DNA from: Hyphomicrobiales bacterium | GTDB lineage: Bacteria > Pseudomonadota > Alphaproteobacteria > Rhizobiales > Rhizobiaceae | DNA: 64,000 bases | Direction of reading: 5' to 3' | Assembly (NCBI GenBank): GCA_017305835.1 | Contig: JAFKJY010000053.1 | Location: 1-64,000 of the forward strand | Part shown: positions 30,746-38,266 of the stretch, piece after piece | Numbering within the stretch: the stretch's first letter is position 1 | How the letters are laid out: each line of letters begins with the position of its first letter | Notes under the pieces: generated by a model | What the model saw: only the letters and a program-made list of their open reading frames with translations | Told to the model about the DNA's origin: nothing | Database searches by the model: none | Translations under genes and position numbers: made by a program

Positions 30746-31395
30746 GCGGGGATCTCGATCAGCGGGATGGTGGGGATGTGCCCGGCCTTGAAGGCCGAGA
30801 GGCTGGCCGAAAGATGCTCGGTGTCGAAGCGCACCGGCACGTCGAAGGCGAAGCCCGCCGTCACCGTCGCGCCCTCGCCCGGCGCGTGGCCCTCGGCGAA
30901 GGTCACGATGCCGGTCGTCGCATCGACGCCGAAATGCACGCCAAAGGTCCTCTCGGTCCCGTCGACCGCCACCCGCACCGTGCCTTCGGCCGGCTTGGCG
31001 ATCGTCCGCACATAGGCGTCGTCGCCCTCGCCGTAGGTCTTGCAGAGCTGGAAGCCTCGCCGGCTGCCGTCGCCTGTGCCGAGCGCCTGGTCGGTCGGGT
31101 CGGGCTCGCGGTCCGGCCGCCCCGACCTCATGTCGAACGGGTCGCGGAAGCGGAAGCCGTGCAGGCTGCCGCGCCGCGCCTCGAAGAACGCCATCACCTC
31201 GTAGAGGTCGGCCAGCGAGCGCACGCCGGTGCCGGCGTCGTAGCGCCGCCGCGAGGCCGACAGGCGCGCGTTGCGCTTTTCGCGGCCGGAGGTGAGCAGC
31301 ACGATCTCGTTGCGCCGCTCCGGCCCGCCGGTCGCGCCAAAGGAGATCGCGGTCGGAAACCGCACTTCGTGGAAGGATTGCAGATCGGGCATCAC
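30742..31395 (-). CDS. GTA distal tail protein (g12, DUF2460)
   Basis: 217 residues of the DUF2460/TIGR02217 family. The N-terminal SFHEVRFPTAISFGATGGPE block and the central FFEARRGSLHGFRFRDPFD segment are typical. It forms the distal tail ring that connects the tail tube to the baseplate. Its stop overlaps the g13 start by 4 bp. It is separated from the tape-measure gene by a 140-bp gap largely filled by a palindromic repeat element, so coupling to g11 is broken here. Confidence 0.94.
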   Translation of the reverse strand: MMPDLQSFHEVRFPTAISFGATGGPERRNEIVLLTSGREKRNARLSASRRRYDAGTGVRSLADLYEVMAFFEARRGSLHGFRFRDPFDMRSGRPDREPDPTDQALGTGDGSRRGFQLCKTYGEGDDAYVRTIAKPAEGTVRVAVDGTERTFGVHFGVDATTGIVTFAEGHAPGEGATVTAGFAFDVPVRFDTEHLSASLSAFKAGHIPTIPLIEIPA

Positions 31396-31413
31396 ATGGT
31401 CCCGTAAGTGTCT

Positions 31414-31536
31414 GAATTCAGATCAGGGCGAAGCGAAAATGTCGGGTTTCGAGAACCGGAGCGGAGCGTACTTTTGGGTACGTGAGCACCGGAAGCGCAG
31501 AAAGCCGGCATTTGCAGCCCGCCCTCATCTGAATTC
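31414..31536. mobile_element. MITE-like palindromic element between g11 and g12
   Basis: A 123-bp element with terminal inverted repeats of 17 bp and one mismatch (GAATTCAGATCAGGGCG at the left, its near-perfect inverse CGCCCTCATCTGAATTC at the right). The interior is itself roughly self-complementary, around a GTAC-TTTTGG-GTAC centre. The right end supplies part of the g11 stop region (31536-31538). I recall similar sequences as dispersed intergenic repeats in rhizobial genomes, but cannot name the family. It encodes nothing. Confidence 0.75.
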
Positions 31537-32099
31537 TACAGGGTCCGCATGCCGCGCCGCACGGCCCGCGCCAGCATTCCCGTCACCTGCGCCTCCGACT
31601 TGCGGAAGGAGGGCGCGTCGGGCGTCGAGACGTTGAACACGACGGTGACCGCAGCGCCGCCGGCGCCGGCGGCAACGCCGAGGCTGCCGTCCGCACCCCG
31701 GCGCAGCGGCAGGATCGCCTCCGCGCCGGCCTCGCCCATCAGGCCCATGCCGGCGCCCATCGGAAAATAGGTCGGCGCCGACACCACGCCGCCCGAGGCG
31801 AACGGCACGACCCCGCCCTTGGCGAAGCCGAACAGCCCGCCGATCCCCGACAGCAGCCCGGAAAACAGCGAGCCGGCGAGGCTCTGCAGCGGCTTCAGCC
31901 CCTGCTCCAGCGCCATGCCCGCCAGGTTGAGCGCGATGCGCCGCAGCACGTCGTCGAGGCTCTTGCCGCTGACGGCCGCGCTCTTCAGCGCGCCGGTCAA
32001 CTGCGAGCCGAAGCTCTCCGACAGCCCCTTCAGATTTTCCAGCGCCTGCTCGAAGGGCGCCGTGTCCGCCCGGATCGGGACGGTGATCTCTTCCGCCAC
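31536..32099 (-). CDS. GTA tape-measure protein (g11)
   Basis: 187 residues. An amphipathic helical N-terminal half (APFEQALENLKGLSESF) is followed by hydrophobic, Gly-rich segments (LFSGLLSGIGGLFGFAKGG) and a C-terminal stretch AGAEAILPLRRGADG typical of phage tail tape-measure ends. GTA tape-measure proteins are short because the tail is short; R. capsulatus g11 is about 219 residues. The last codons lie inside the right inverted repeat of the palindromic element, which may have altered the C-terminus. Confidence 0.9.
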   Translation of the reverse strand: MAEEITVPIRADTAPFEQALENLKGLSESFGSQLTGALKSAAVSGKSLDDVLRRIALNLAGMALEQGLKPLQSLAGSLFSGLLSGIGGLFGFAKGGVVPFASGGVVSAPTYFPMGAGMGLMGEAGAEAILPLRRGADGSLGVAAGAGGAAVTVVFNVSTPDAPSFRKSEAQVTGMLARAVRRGMRTL

Positions 32100-32100
32100 T

Positions 32101-32322
32101 TCAGCCTCTCCTGTCCTTCACGTCGGGAAACCGTTCCATCAGCTCGCCCAGCACGCCGCGGCCGGGCGCGGAGGACGGCGGCGCGACGGCGGCAAACGCG
32201 GCCGCCAGCTCGCGCGGCGTCATCGCCCAGAAATCGGCCGGCGACAGCCGCAGCCGCCCCAGGCCGAACGCCATCACGGCGTCCCAGGGAAAGCCGGCCG
32301 CCGGCCCGGCCGCGGCGTTCAA
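32101..32322 (-). CDS. GTA tail assembly chaperone (g10.1, rcc01693 type), TTG start
   Basis: 73 residues starting from TTG at 32322, which overlaps the g10 TGA as TTGA. The central WDAVMAFGLGRLRLSPADFW segment and MTPRELAAA are characteristic of the small rcc01693-type protein that follows g10 in GTA clusters. Tail assembly chaperones in siphophages are often paired in this way. An ATG-only gene caller would miss it or extend it into g10. One base separates it from g11. Confidence 0.85.
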   Translation of the reverse strand: MNAAAGPAAGFPWDAVMAFGLGRLRLSPADFWAMTPRELAAAFAAVAPPSSAPGRGVLGELMERFPDVKDRRG

Positions 32323-32660
32323 GGGTTTTGTGGGGCGCCCTCCCCGGCGCGGCCGAAGGTCTGCGCCAGCAGCTCCGAGACGATGCGGGCAAAGCCCGCC
32401 GCCCCGTCGTCGCAATCCATGCGGCCGACCTCCTCGTCGGTCACCACCGTGCCCGCGCCGCGCAGGCCGGCGCCGACGATGCGCATCATGTCGGTGGCGG
32501 AGAGCTTGCCCGTCGAGAAGCGCGCCACCAGCGCGCCGAGATCCTCGGCCGCGAACGCGCCCTCCAGCTCGGCCAGCGCGCCCAGCGTCAGGCGCAGCCG
32601 CATCTCGCGGCCGTCGAGGATGGCGGCCACCTCGCCGCGTCGCGCGTTCGCCACCATCAC
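32319..32660 (-). CDS. GTA tail assembly chaperone-like protein (g10)
   Basis: 113 residues starting MMVANARRGEVAAILDG, a small alpha/beta protein of the gene transfer agent g10 family with LRLTLGALAELEGAF and LSATDMMRIVGAGL motifs. It overlaps the tail-tube gene by 4 bp (ATGA) and the downstream g10.1 gene by 4 bp (TTGA). It probably acts with g10.1 in chaperoning the tape-measure protein; this is inferred from the phage gene order. Confidence 0.88.
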   Translation of the reverse strand: MMVANARRGEVAAILDGREMRLRLTLGALAELEGAFAAEDLGALVARFSTGKLSATDMMRIVGAGLRGAGTVVTDEEVGRMDCDDGAAGFARIVSELLAQTFGRAGEGAPQNP

Positions 32661-33070
32661 GCCGCCTCGAAGCTGATCGGACCGGCCGATTCCAGCGCGA
32701 CCTCGAAGGTCACCTCGCCGTCGTGGTTGCCCGAATATTCGAGCGCGGTGATCTGGAACGGCCCTTCCACGATCCCGAAATCGGGGATGCCGAGCTGCCA
32801 GCCGACGATCGCACCGTCGAAGAAGTTCTGGCGGATATGCGCGTCCGACGCGGCGTCCTTGAAGATGCCGGAGCCGCTGACGGCGGCGCGCTGCACGCCG
32901 CTGCCGGCCAGCAGTTCGCGCCAGCGCCCGGCCGAATCCGCATCGGTCACGTCGACCGTCTCGCTGTTGAACGCCAGCTTCTTGGTCCTCAGCCCGGCGA
33001 CGGTCAGGAAATCGCCCGTCCCGTCGGCGTCGAGCTTCAAGAGGATGTCCTTGCCCTTCTGGGCGACCAT
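32657..33070 (-). CDS. GTA major tail tube protein (g9)
   Basis: 137 residues, phage major tail protein family (TP901-1 type). The N-terminal MVAQKGKDILLKLD and central TVDVTDADSAGRWRELL blocks are typical of tail tube subunits. It polymerises into the tail tube. The start at 33070 is supported by the family N-terminus; the longer frame to 33166 runs through the intergenic gap. A 92-bp gap precedes it, one of the longer gaps within the cluster, so it could have its own ribosome loading. Confidence 0.92.
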   Translation of the reverse strand: MVAQKGKDILLKLDADGTGDFLTVAGLRTKKLAFNSETVDVTDADSAGRWRELLAGSGVQRAAVSGSGIFKDAASDAHIRQNFFDGAIVGWQLGIPDFGIVEGPFQITALEYSGNHDGEVTFEVALESAGPISFEAA

Positions 33071-33162
33071 GAATGGCCTCCTTGTCGGTTGCTTTTTGTC
33101 TATGGATCGATACGGCGCCGCGCCGCTCTCCTTCTCCCCGTTCACGGGGAGAAAAACGCCAG

Positions 33163-33570
33163 TCACGCAGGTTCGGTGACGGCTCGGAAGCGCAGCAGCC
33201 CGTGATGCACGGTCAGGTCCTCGTCGAAGAGGATCTCGGAGAATTCCAGCCGCAGATTGGCGAGGTGGTGGCCGTCGAGCGCCAGGCCGGCATCGTGCAG
33301 GCGCGCCGTGATCGCGTCCATGATCTGGTGCGTCTCGGCCTTGCCCCTGCCCTTCGACCAGACATGCAGCGTCAGCAACTGCTCGGTGCCGCTCTCGGTG
33401 CCGGTGCTCCAGTCGTAGACGCTGGTGCGGCCGAAGGTGATGTAGGGAAACGGCACGTCGGCCGGCGTGTGGTCGTAGACGCGTGCGCCGCCCAGCTTCG
33501 CCACCAGCGCGGCGTCGCCGGCCAGGGCGGCATAGATCGCCTTCTGGACCTCAGCGGCGGGCGCGGTCAT
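33163..33570 (-). CDS. GTA tail terminator (g8, DUF3168)
   Basis: 135 residues of DUF3168: EVQKAIYAALAGDAAL at the N-terminus, then FPYITFGRT and the LTLHVWSKGRG block. It matches the GTA gene 8 product, which caps the tail at the head side. It overlaps the preceding small gene by 20 bp. Confidence 0.92.
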   Translation of the reverse strand: MTAPAAEVQKAIYAALAGDAALVAKLGGARVYDHTPADVPFPYITFGRTSVYDWSTGTESGTEQLLTLHVWSKGRGKAETHQIMDAITARLHDAGLALDGHHLANLRLEFSEILFDEDLTVHHGLLRFRAVTEPA

Positions 33571-33739
33571 CGCGAAGATCCTCCATCCGGGAAGCGCCGT
33601 CGTCGGCGGGCCGCTGGCGCCGCGCGCCGTCCCGACCCGCCGGCCGGCGACTCAGCGCGACGTCCTCGGCGAGAGTGTGCGCACGCCACCGGAGCGCGCG
33701 CAACAGACCGTCGAGCGTGATCTGCATGGAAACCTTCAT
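33551..33739 (-). CDS. Small basic protein between g7 and g8
   Basis: 62 residues starting MKVSMQITLDGLLRALRW, then very rich in Arg, Asp and Ala. The ATG at 33739 overlaps the g7 stop as ATGA, and the 3' end overlaps g8 by 20 bp, so it fits the operon's coupling pattern. I do not recognise a domain. It is not part of the standard R. capsulatus set. It may be a genuine small rhizobial GTA accessory gene or an unexpressed frame. Confidence 0.5.
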   Translation of the reverse strand: MKVSMQITLDGLLRALRWRAHTLAEDVALSRRPAGRDGARRQRPADDGASRMEDLRDDRARR

Positions 33740-34071
33740 CGCCCTTTCTCCCTCGCCCGGCACACCAGGTAGCGGCCGGTCTCGTCGGGATCGTGCACCG
33801 AGACGACCTCGAAGACGCGGCCGCCGTGCGCGAGCCGCATGCCGCTCGCGAGATCGGCGCGGAAGCGCACCGTGATGCGGTGCGTCACCGTCTCCACCGT
33901 CTGGTCGGCGCCGAAGCGCGTCCCGGCCGAGACCGGCTCCACCCGCGCGAACAGCGTCGCGATCTCGCTCCAGCTTTCGGCGTGGCCGCCCAGCCCGTCC
34001 GCCGTCAGCGTCGCCTGCTGCAGCGACAGTTCGCTGCGCAGCGCGCCGGGATCGATGAAGCTGCCGTTCAA
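33736..34071 (-). CDS. GTA head-closure/stopper protein (g7), TTG start
   Basis: 111 residues of the SPP1 gp16-like head closure family (LQQATLTADGLGGHAESW, ATLFARVEPVSAG, ITVRFRADLASGMRL). The start is TTG at 34071, overlapping the g6 TGA as TTGA, with GGAGG 5 bp upstream. It has no closer ATG; the long frame to 34650 is a shadow of g6. It links the connector to the tail. Confidence 0.9.
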   Translation of the reverse strand: MNGSFIDPGALRSELSLQQATLTADGLGGHAESWSEIATLFARVEPVSAGTRFGADQTVETVTHRITVRFRADLASGMRLAHGGRVFEVVSVHDPDETGRYLVCRAREKGR

Positions 34072-34640
34072 TCGAGCCTCCGTGGCAGATAGGCCGACAG
34101 CAGCCGCCGGTATCCGTCGGGATGGGAGACCGGCTGGTCCTCGGCGCCGAAGCCCGCCCTGAACTCGTACCAGTGCGCCACCAGCGTCAGCACCGCGCGC
34201 TTCAGCAGGTCGGGCACGTCGGTGGCCGCCTCGCCGAAGCCGGCGGTGAAGTCGACCTCGACGCCGTTCATGGCGCGCAGGCCGGGCGGGCGCCCGGCGA
34301 AATGCAGCCGCGCCGGCCGCGACAGCGTGTCGAGCTGGTAGTCGCCCGGATCGACCAGCGAGGCCTCGCCCTCGCTGCCGTAGAGCGTGACGGAGGCGAC
34401 CTCCCGCACCGGCCCGCGGCGCAGCAGCAGCACGCCGCTTTCCGGCACTGCGTCGACGGCGAGACGCCAGCCCTGTTCGAGCATGGCGAGGCCGATCGTC
34501 TGCTCGACTTCCTCGCGCGCGGCGCGGATGAGGCCGGCGATCAGCTCGTCCTCGCTGTCGTGGTCGATCCTGAGATGGGCCTTTGCGTCGGCGACCGAAA
34601 CCGGCTCGGCCTCCGGCCCGGCTGTCCTGAACAGCGTCAT
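34068..34640 (-). CDS. GTA head-tail connector/adaptor (g6)
   Basis: 190 residues of the phage gp6-like connector family: VSVADAKAHLRIDHDSEDELI at the start and YRRLLSAYLPRRL at the end. It sits under the portal as an adaptor ring. A 110-bp gap separates it from the capsid gene, consistent with a different expression level; it is coupled to g7 by a 4-bp TTGA overlap. Confidence 0.92.
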   Translation of the reverse strand: MTLFRTAGPEAEPVSVADAKAHLRIDHDSEDELIAGLIRAAREEVEQTIGLAMLEQGWRLAVDAVPESGVLLLRRGPVREVASVTLYGSEGEASLVDPGDYQLDTLSRPARLHFAGRPPGLRAMNGVEVDFTAGFGEAATDVPDLLKRAVLTLVAHWYEFRAGFGAEDQPVSHPDGYRRLLSAYLPRRLD

Positions 34641-34750
34641 GCGTATTCATCCGTTCGAGAAGAATGGGTGGCGGCCCCGGCGGGAGGGGGACTCCGGGGC
34701 CGCCGCGCGGGCGAAGGGGTAAACCGCCCGCGTGTCTGCCGAAGGATCCG

Positions 34751-36010
34751 CTAGGAAGCCGCGAACTTCAGGAGCTTGATGGCATTGAAATCCTGCACGC
34801 CGCCGCCGACGCGCTTCGTCGTGTAGAACAGCACGTAGGGCTTGGCCGAATACGGGTCGCGCAGGACACGCACGCCGGTGCGGTCGACCACCAGGTAGCC
34901 GCGGGCGAAGTCGCCGAAGGCGACCGGCGTCGCGGCGGAGCCGATGTCGGGCATGTCCTCGGCCTCGACGACCGGGAAGCCCATCAGCATGGCCCGGCTG
35001 CCGGGCGCCGCCGGCGGCTGCCAGACATAGTTGCCGTCGCCGTCCTTGAGCTTGCGGATGGCCGCCTGGGTCTTGCGGTTCATCACCCAGCTCGCGTTCT
35101 GGCGATAGCCGGCCTTCAGCGCGTAGACCGTGTCGATCAGGATGTCGGCCGGGTTGCTCGCCGGCCAGGCGCCGTCGACGCCGGTCGCCACGTAGCCGAT
35201 CTTGTCCCAGGCCCAGCTTCCCTCCGCCACCTTGGTGTAGTGGAGGAAGCCCTCGGGCTTGTTGGAGCCGTCGCCGTTGACGAAGGCCGCGCCCTCCTGC
35301 TCGGCGAAGGCGGTCTCGATCTCGGCGGCGATCCACTGGTCGAGGTCGACGACGCTGTCCTCCAGCAGCGACGGCGTCGCCGCCGGCATGGCGTAGATCT
35401 CGGCCGTCGGGAACTGCAGCTCGTCCAGCGTCGGGCTGTTGGTCTGCGGCCGCGAAGCCGTCTCGGCCACCCAGCCGGTGGCCGCGCCGGTGATGGCGAA
35501 CGGCTTCTTGAGCACGCCGGTCGAGACCTGGCGCACCGAGGCGATGGAGCGGATCGGCGAGATCAGCGCCAGCCGCCGGCCGATCTCGCGCTCGGTCTCG
35601 TCCGGCACGAGGTAGCCGCCGTCCGGGCCGGAGCCGTAGGACATCGCCTTGGCCTCGATCGTGCGCAGCGCGCGCTCGTCGCCGCTGCGCATGTAGGCCT
35701 CGAACGCCTCCTTGTGCTCCAGCCGCGCCGCTGCCGCTCCCGCATCGCGGCCGAGCGGCGGCCGTGCCTGCTTCAGCACGAGGCGGTCCATCGCCCGCTT
35801 GTGCTCGTCCAGCGCCTTGCCGATGCGCTCGACCTTCTCCGAGGTCACGACGTCGGTGCCCATGCGCGTCTCGATCTGCGCCAGCCGCTCGTCGTTGGAC
35901 TCGCGGAAGGTCTCGAAGGTCGCCATGAACTCCTCGAAGGCCGCGCCGACATCGGCCGGCCCGGAATGGCTCTTGGTTTCCGGCGCGCCGGAAAATGTCG
36001 CTTCTGTCAT
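34751..36010 (-). CDS. GTA HK97-fold major capsid protein (g5)
   Basis: 419 residues. The first 120 are a charged coiled-coil delta domain (FETFRESNDERLAQIETR, ERIGKALDEHKRAMDRL), normally removed by the prohead protease. The HK97 fold begins around residue 125 (MSYGSGPDGGYLVP) and includes the QIAaWI-type segment LDQWIAAEIETAFAEQEG and the C-terminal RDPYSAKPYVLFYTTKRVGGG. It starts 1 bp after the protease stop. Confidence 0.96.
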   Translation of the reverse strand: MTEATFSGAPETKSHSGPADVGAAFEEFMATFETFRESNDERLAQIETRMGTDVVTSEKVERIGKALDEHKRAMDRLVLKQARPPLGRDAGAAAARLEHKEAFEAYMRSGDERALRTIEAKAMSYGSGPDGGYLVPDETEREIGRRLALISPIRSIASVRQVSTGVLKKPFAITGAATGWVAETASRPQTNSPTLDELQFPTAEIYAMPAATPSLLEDSVVDLDQWIAAEIETAFAEQEGAAFVNGDGSNKPEGFLHYTKVAEGSWAWDKIGYVATGVDGAWPASNPADILIDTVYALKAGYRQNASWVMNRKTQAAIRKLKDGDGNYVWQPPAAPGSRAMLMGFPVVEAEDMPDIGSAATPVAFGDFARGYLVVDRTGVRVLRDPYSAKPYVLFYTTKRVGGGVQDFNAIKLLKFAAS

Positions 36011-36011
36011 G

Positions 36012-36578
36012 TCAGACGGTTCCTTTCCTCATCAGACGGGTGGCGCGGCGGATCGTGTCGACCAGCCGCAAAGCGGTGGATGCCGGGGCGCGGCGGCGCG
36101 CCTTGACGGCGCCGATGCGGGCCTCCGGCAGCATCGGGAAGGTGACGACCGAGATCTCCCACAGGTCGACCTCGAGGATGCGGCGGATGCCGGTCTTGGC
36201 GTCGGTGCGGGCACGCACGGCGCGAAAGCCGATCGACAGGCCGTCGAGTGCGCCCTCCCGCATCAGCGCGTGGACCTCGCGCGCCCTGGGCGCGCCCAGC
36301 GCCAGCCGGCCGCGCACATAGAGGCCGCGGGCGTCTTCGCGGATCTCGGCCCAGGTACCGATGGGAGCCGCCGGATCGTGCTGGTAGAGCATGCGCACGC
36401 CCGCCGCCCCGCGCCGCGCCAGCGAGGCGGCGAAGGCGCCGGCCTCGACCACGTCGCGGCCGAGATCGACCTTGCCGAACAGGCTGGCATAGCCGTCGAA
36501 GGTGCCGTCCGCCGCGACGCCGGCGAGCGCCACGCCAACGAACTTGCGCTCGTCGGGCGCCGTCATTCTTCCCGTCAT
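36012..36578 (-). CDS. GTA prohead protease (g4)
   Basis: 188 residues of the HK97 prohead serine protease family. FDGYASLFGKVDLGRDVV and YQHDPAAPIG contain the family's catalytic His; SIGFRAV contains the Ser; the C-terminal basic tail is typical. GAGGAA 9 bp upstream supports the ATG at 36578; a second in-frame ATG lies at 36566. It trims the capsid protein's delta domain before DNA packaging. Confidence 0.94.
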   Translation of the reverse strand: MTGRMTAPDERKFVGVALAGVAADGTFDGYASLFGKVDLGRDVVEAGAFAASLARRGAAGVRMLYQHDPAAPIGTWAEIREDARGLYVRGRLALGAPRAREVHALMREGALDGLSIGFRAVRARTDAKTGIRRILEVDLWEISVVTFPMLPEARIGAVKARRRAPASTALRLVDTIRRATRLMRKGTV

Positions 36579-36589
36579 GTGAAGGTTCC

Positions 36590-36910
36590 TCAGTCGCGGC
36601 CGGTCTTGGGCCGCCAGTGGTTGAAGGTGCGCCGGATCAGCCCGAGGCCCCACCAGGCGCACAGGCTCGCGGCAGCCGACCCCATCAGCATCAGCTCGGA
36701 CGCGCCGAGCGTGCCGGCGAGGTCCAGCTCGGTGGCGATCTTCAGGCCCGCCGTGCCACCGAAGACGAGCCCGCAGGCGACGCCGACGGCGAAGCGAACC
36801 GCCGCCTCGCGGCGGTCGTGCGGCAGAATGTAGGCGAGCGAGATCGCCGAGCCGACCACCGCGCCGGCGCCCTTGGCCAGCCACAGCCAGGTCGTGTCGT
36901 TGTCGGTCAT
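36590..36910 (-). CDS. Small GTA-cluster membrane protein (g3.5 position)
   Basis: 106 residues with three hydrophobic segments (about 8-26, 38-56 and 70-92). It occupies the g3.5 position between portal and protease and resembles the DUF6107-type small proteins of rhizobial GTA clusters. The start at 36910 (MTDNDTTWLW) is preferred: a longer in-frame start at 36970 would have the N-terminus encoded by the GGCAGTC repeat (CRLPTADCRLP), which is not credible. Function unknown. Confidence 0.7.
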   Translation of the reverse strand: MTDNDTTWLWLAKGAGAVVGSAISLAYILPHDRREAAVRFAVGVACGLVFGGTAGLKIATELDLAGTLGASELMLMGSAAASLCAWWGLGLIRRTFNHWRPKTGRD

Positions 36911-36926
36911 GAGAGGTCTCCGTAAG

Positions 36927-36995
36927 GGCAACCGGCAATCGGCAGTCGGCAGTCGGCAGTCGGGGTTCACTGCCGACTGCCTACTCCCGACTGCC
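36927..36995. repeat. Inverted (GGCAGTC)n element at the portal / g3.5 junction
   Basis: Four to five GGCAGTC-like heptamers, including GGCAATC and GGCAACC variants, face three GACTGCC-like heptamers across a loop of only about 8 bp. The portal stop codon (36981-36983) lies inside the right arm and the last portal residues (YGSRE) are repeat-encoded. Compare 6922-7048 and 38171-38266. Confidence 0.85.
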
Positions 36996-38150
36996 GTATC
37001 CGACCGCCTCCCGCTTCTCCTCGTCGCTCAGGAACCCCGCCGCGCCGATACGCGCCCACAAGGCGTCGCGCTCGGCTGCCAGCCCCTCGACCTGGTCGGT
37101 GTCGAAGGAAAGCCGCAGGCGTTCGCCGAACACCGGCGCCAGCCAGGCCGAGAACTCGCCGGCCACGCGGGCCACCAGCGGCAGCACGGTCAGGCGGTAG
37201 AAGGAGCGGTTCGCTTCCTGGTAGTTGGAATAGGTGTTGTCGCCGGGGATGCCGAGCATCATCGGCGGCACGCCGAAGGCGAGCGCGATGTCGCGGCTGG
37301 CCGCATTGCGCGCCTCGACGAAATCCATGTCCTTCGGCGTCAGGCCCATCGCCTTCCAGTCGAGCCCGCCTTCGAGCAGCAGCGGCCGGCCGGCCTTCGC
37401 CGCGCCGGTATAGCCTTCTTCAAGCTCGGTCTTCAGCCGCTCGAACTGCTCGTCGGTCAGGTTGCCGCCCTCCTTCGGCGCATAGACGAGCGCGCCGGAG
37501 GGCCGCGCCGAATTGTCGAGCAGCGCCTTGTTCCAGCGCCCGGCCGCATGCGCCAGGTCGAGCGAGATCAGCGCCGCCTCCAGCGGCGGGAAGCCGTAGT
37601 GGTCGTCGAGCGGGTGGAACATGCGCAGGTGCAGCGCGCCCGGCCCGTCCTCGGACTTGAGCGCGATGCGGCGCTTCGCTCGGCCCGTGCCATGGTCGAG
37701 CGCCACCGGCCAGCCGTCGGCGTCGGTGACGACGCTGACGCGGTCCGGCCGCAGCAGGTGCATCTCGCGCGCCCCGGGGCCGGCGTCGACCAGCTCGCAA
37801 TAGGCGTTGCCCGAGATCATCAGGTGCCCGTACAGCGCCTCCATGAAGCTCGCGCCCGCTTGCCGCTGGTTGGGCCGCGCCAGCATATCGAGCAGCGGGT
37901 GCCGGTCGAGCTCGGCGGCGTCCTCGTAGAGCAGCCAGCCGATGGCGGAAGCCGCTTCCGCGATCAGCCGCACCGAGCGGTGCGCGACCGGGTTGCGCAT
38001 GAAGCCCTCGCGGGCGAGAGCGGCATAGTCGCGCCGCGTCCAGCTCGCCTCGCCCTGCAGGTGCAGGGCCACGAAGCCCGGCGCAACCGCCTTGCGTTCG
38101 CCAGGCGCCGTCGTTCCCGGACGCTTCGCCCAGGGCAAATTCCATCGCAT
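36981..38150 (-). CDS. GTA portal protein (g3, HK97 type)
   Basis: 389 residues of the HK97-type portal family: GFMRNPVAHRSVRLIAEAA, HLMISGNAYCEL, and the ALAFGVPPMMLGIPGDNTYSNYQEAN block diagnostic for this family. It forms the DNA gate of the particle head. A good GAGGAA site precedes the start at 38150. The final residues and stop codon come from a GGCAGTC repeat element, so the natural C-terminus was probably replaced when the repeat arrived. Confidence 0.95.
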   Translation of the reverse strand: MRWNLPWAKRPGTTAPGERKAVAPGFVALHLQGEASWTRRDYAALAREGFMRNPVAHRSVRLIAEAASAIGWLLYEDAAELDRHPLLDMLARPNQRQAGASFMEALYGHLMISGNAYCELVDAGPGAREMHLLRPDRVSVVTDADGWPVALDHGTGRAKRRIALKSEDGPGALHLRMFHPLDDHYGFPPLEAALISLDLAHAAGRWNKALLDNSARPSGALVYAPKEGGNLTDEQFERLKTELEEGYTGAAKAGRPLLLEGGLDWKAMGLTPKDMDFVEARNAASRDIALAFGVPPMMLGIPGDNTYSNYQEANRSFYRLTVLPLVARVAGEFSAWLAPVFGERLRLSFDTDQVEGLAAERDALWARIGAAGFLSDEEKREAVGYGSRE

Positions 38151-38170
38151 GTCGTGATTTCCTCAAATGG

Positions 38171-38266
38171 GGCAGTCGGCAGTCGGCAATCGGCAGTCGA
38201 AAGAAGGACAAGCAGAAGGCCGAACTTTCGATCTGCCCGACTGCCTACTGCCGACTGCCGACTGCC
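38171..38266. repeat. Inverted (GGCAGTC)n element at the terminase / portal junction
   Basis: Four heptamers GGCAGTC (one GGCAATC) at 38171-38198, a spacer of about 40 bp, then four heptamers GACTGCC (one TACTGCC) at 38239-38266. The terminase stop codon (38245-38247) arises from the TACTGCC variant, and its last residues AVGSRQ are repeat-encoded. It is the third member of the family seen in this window. Confidence 0.9.
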
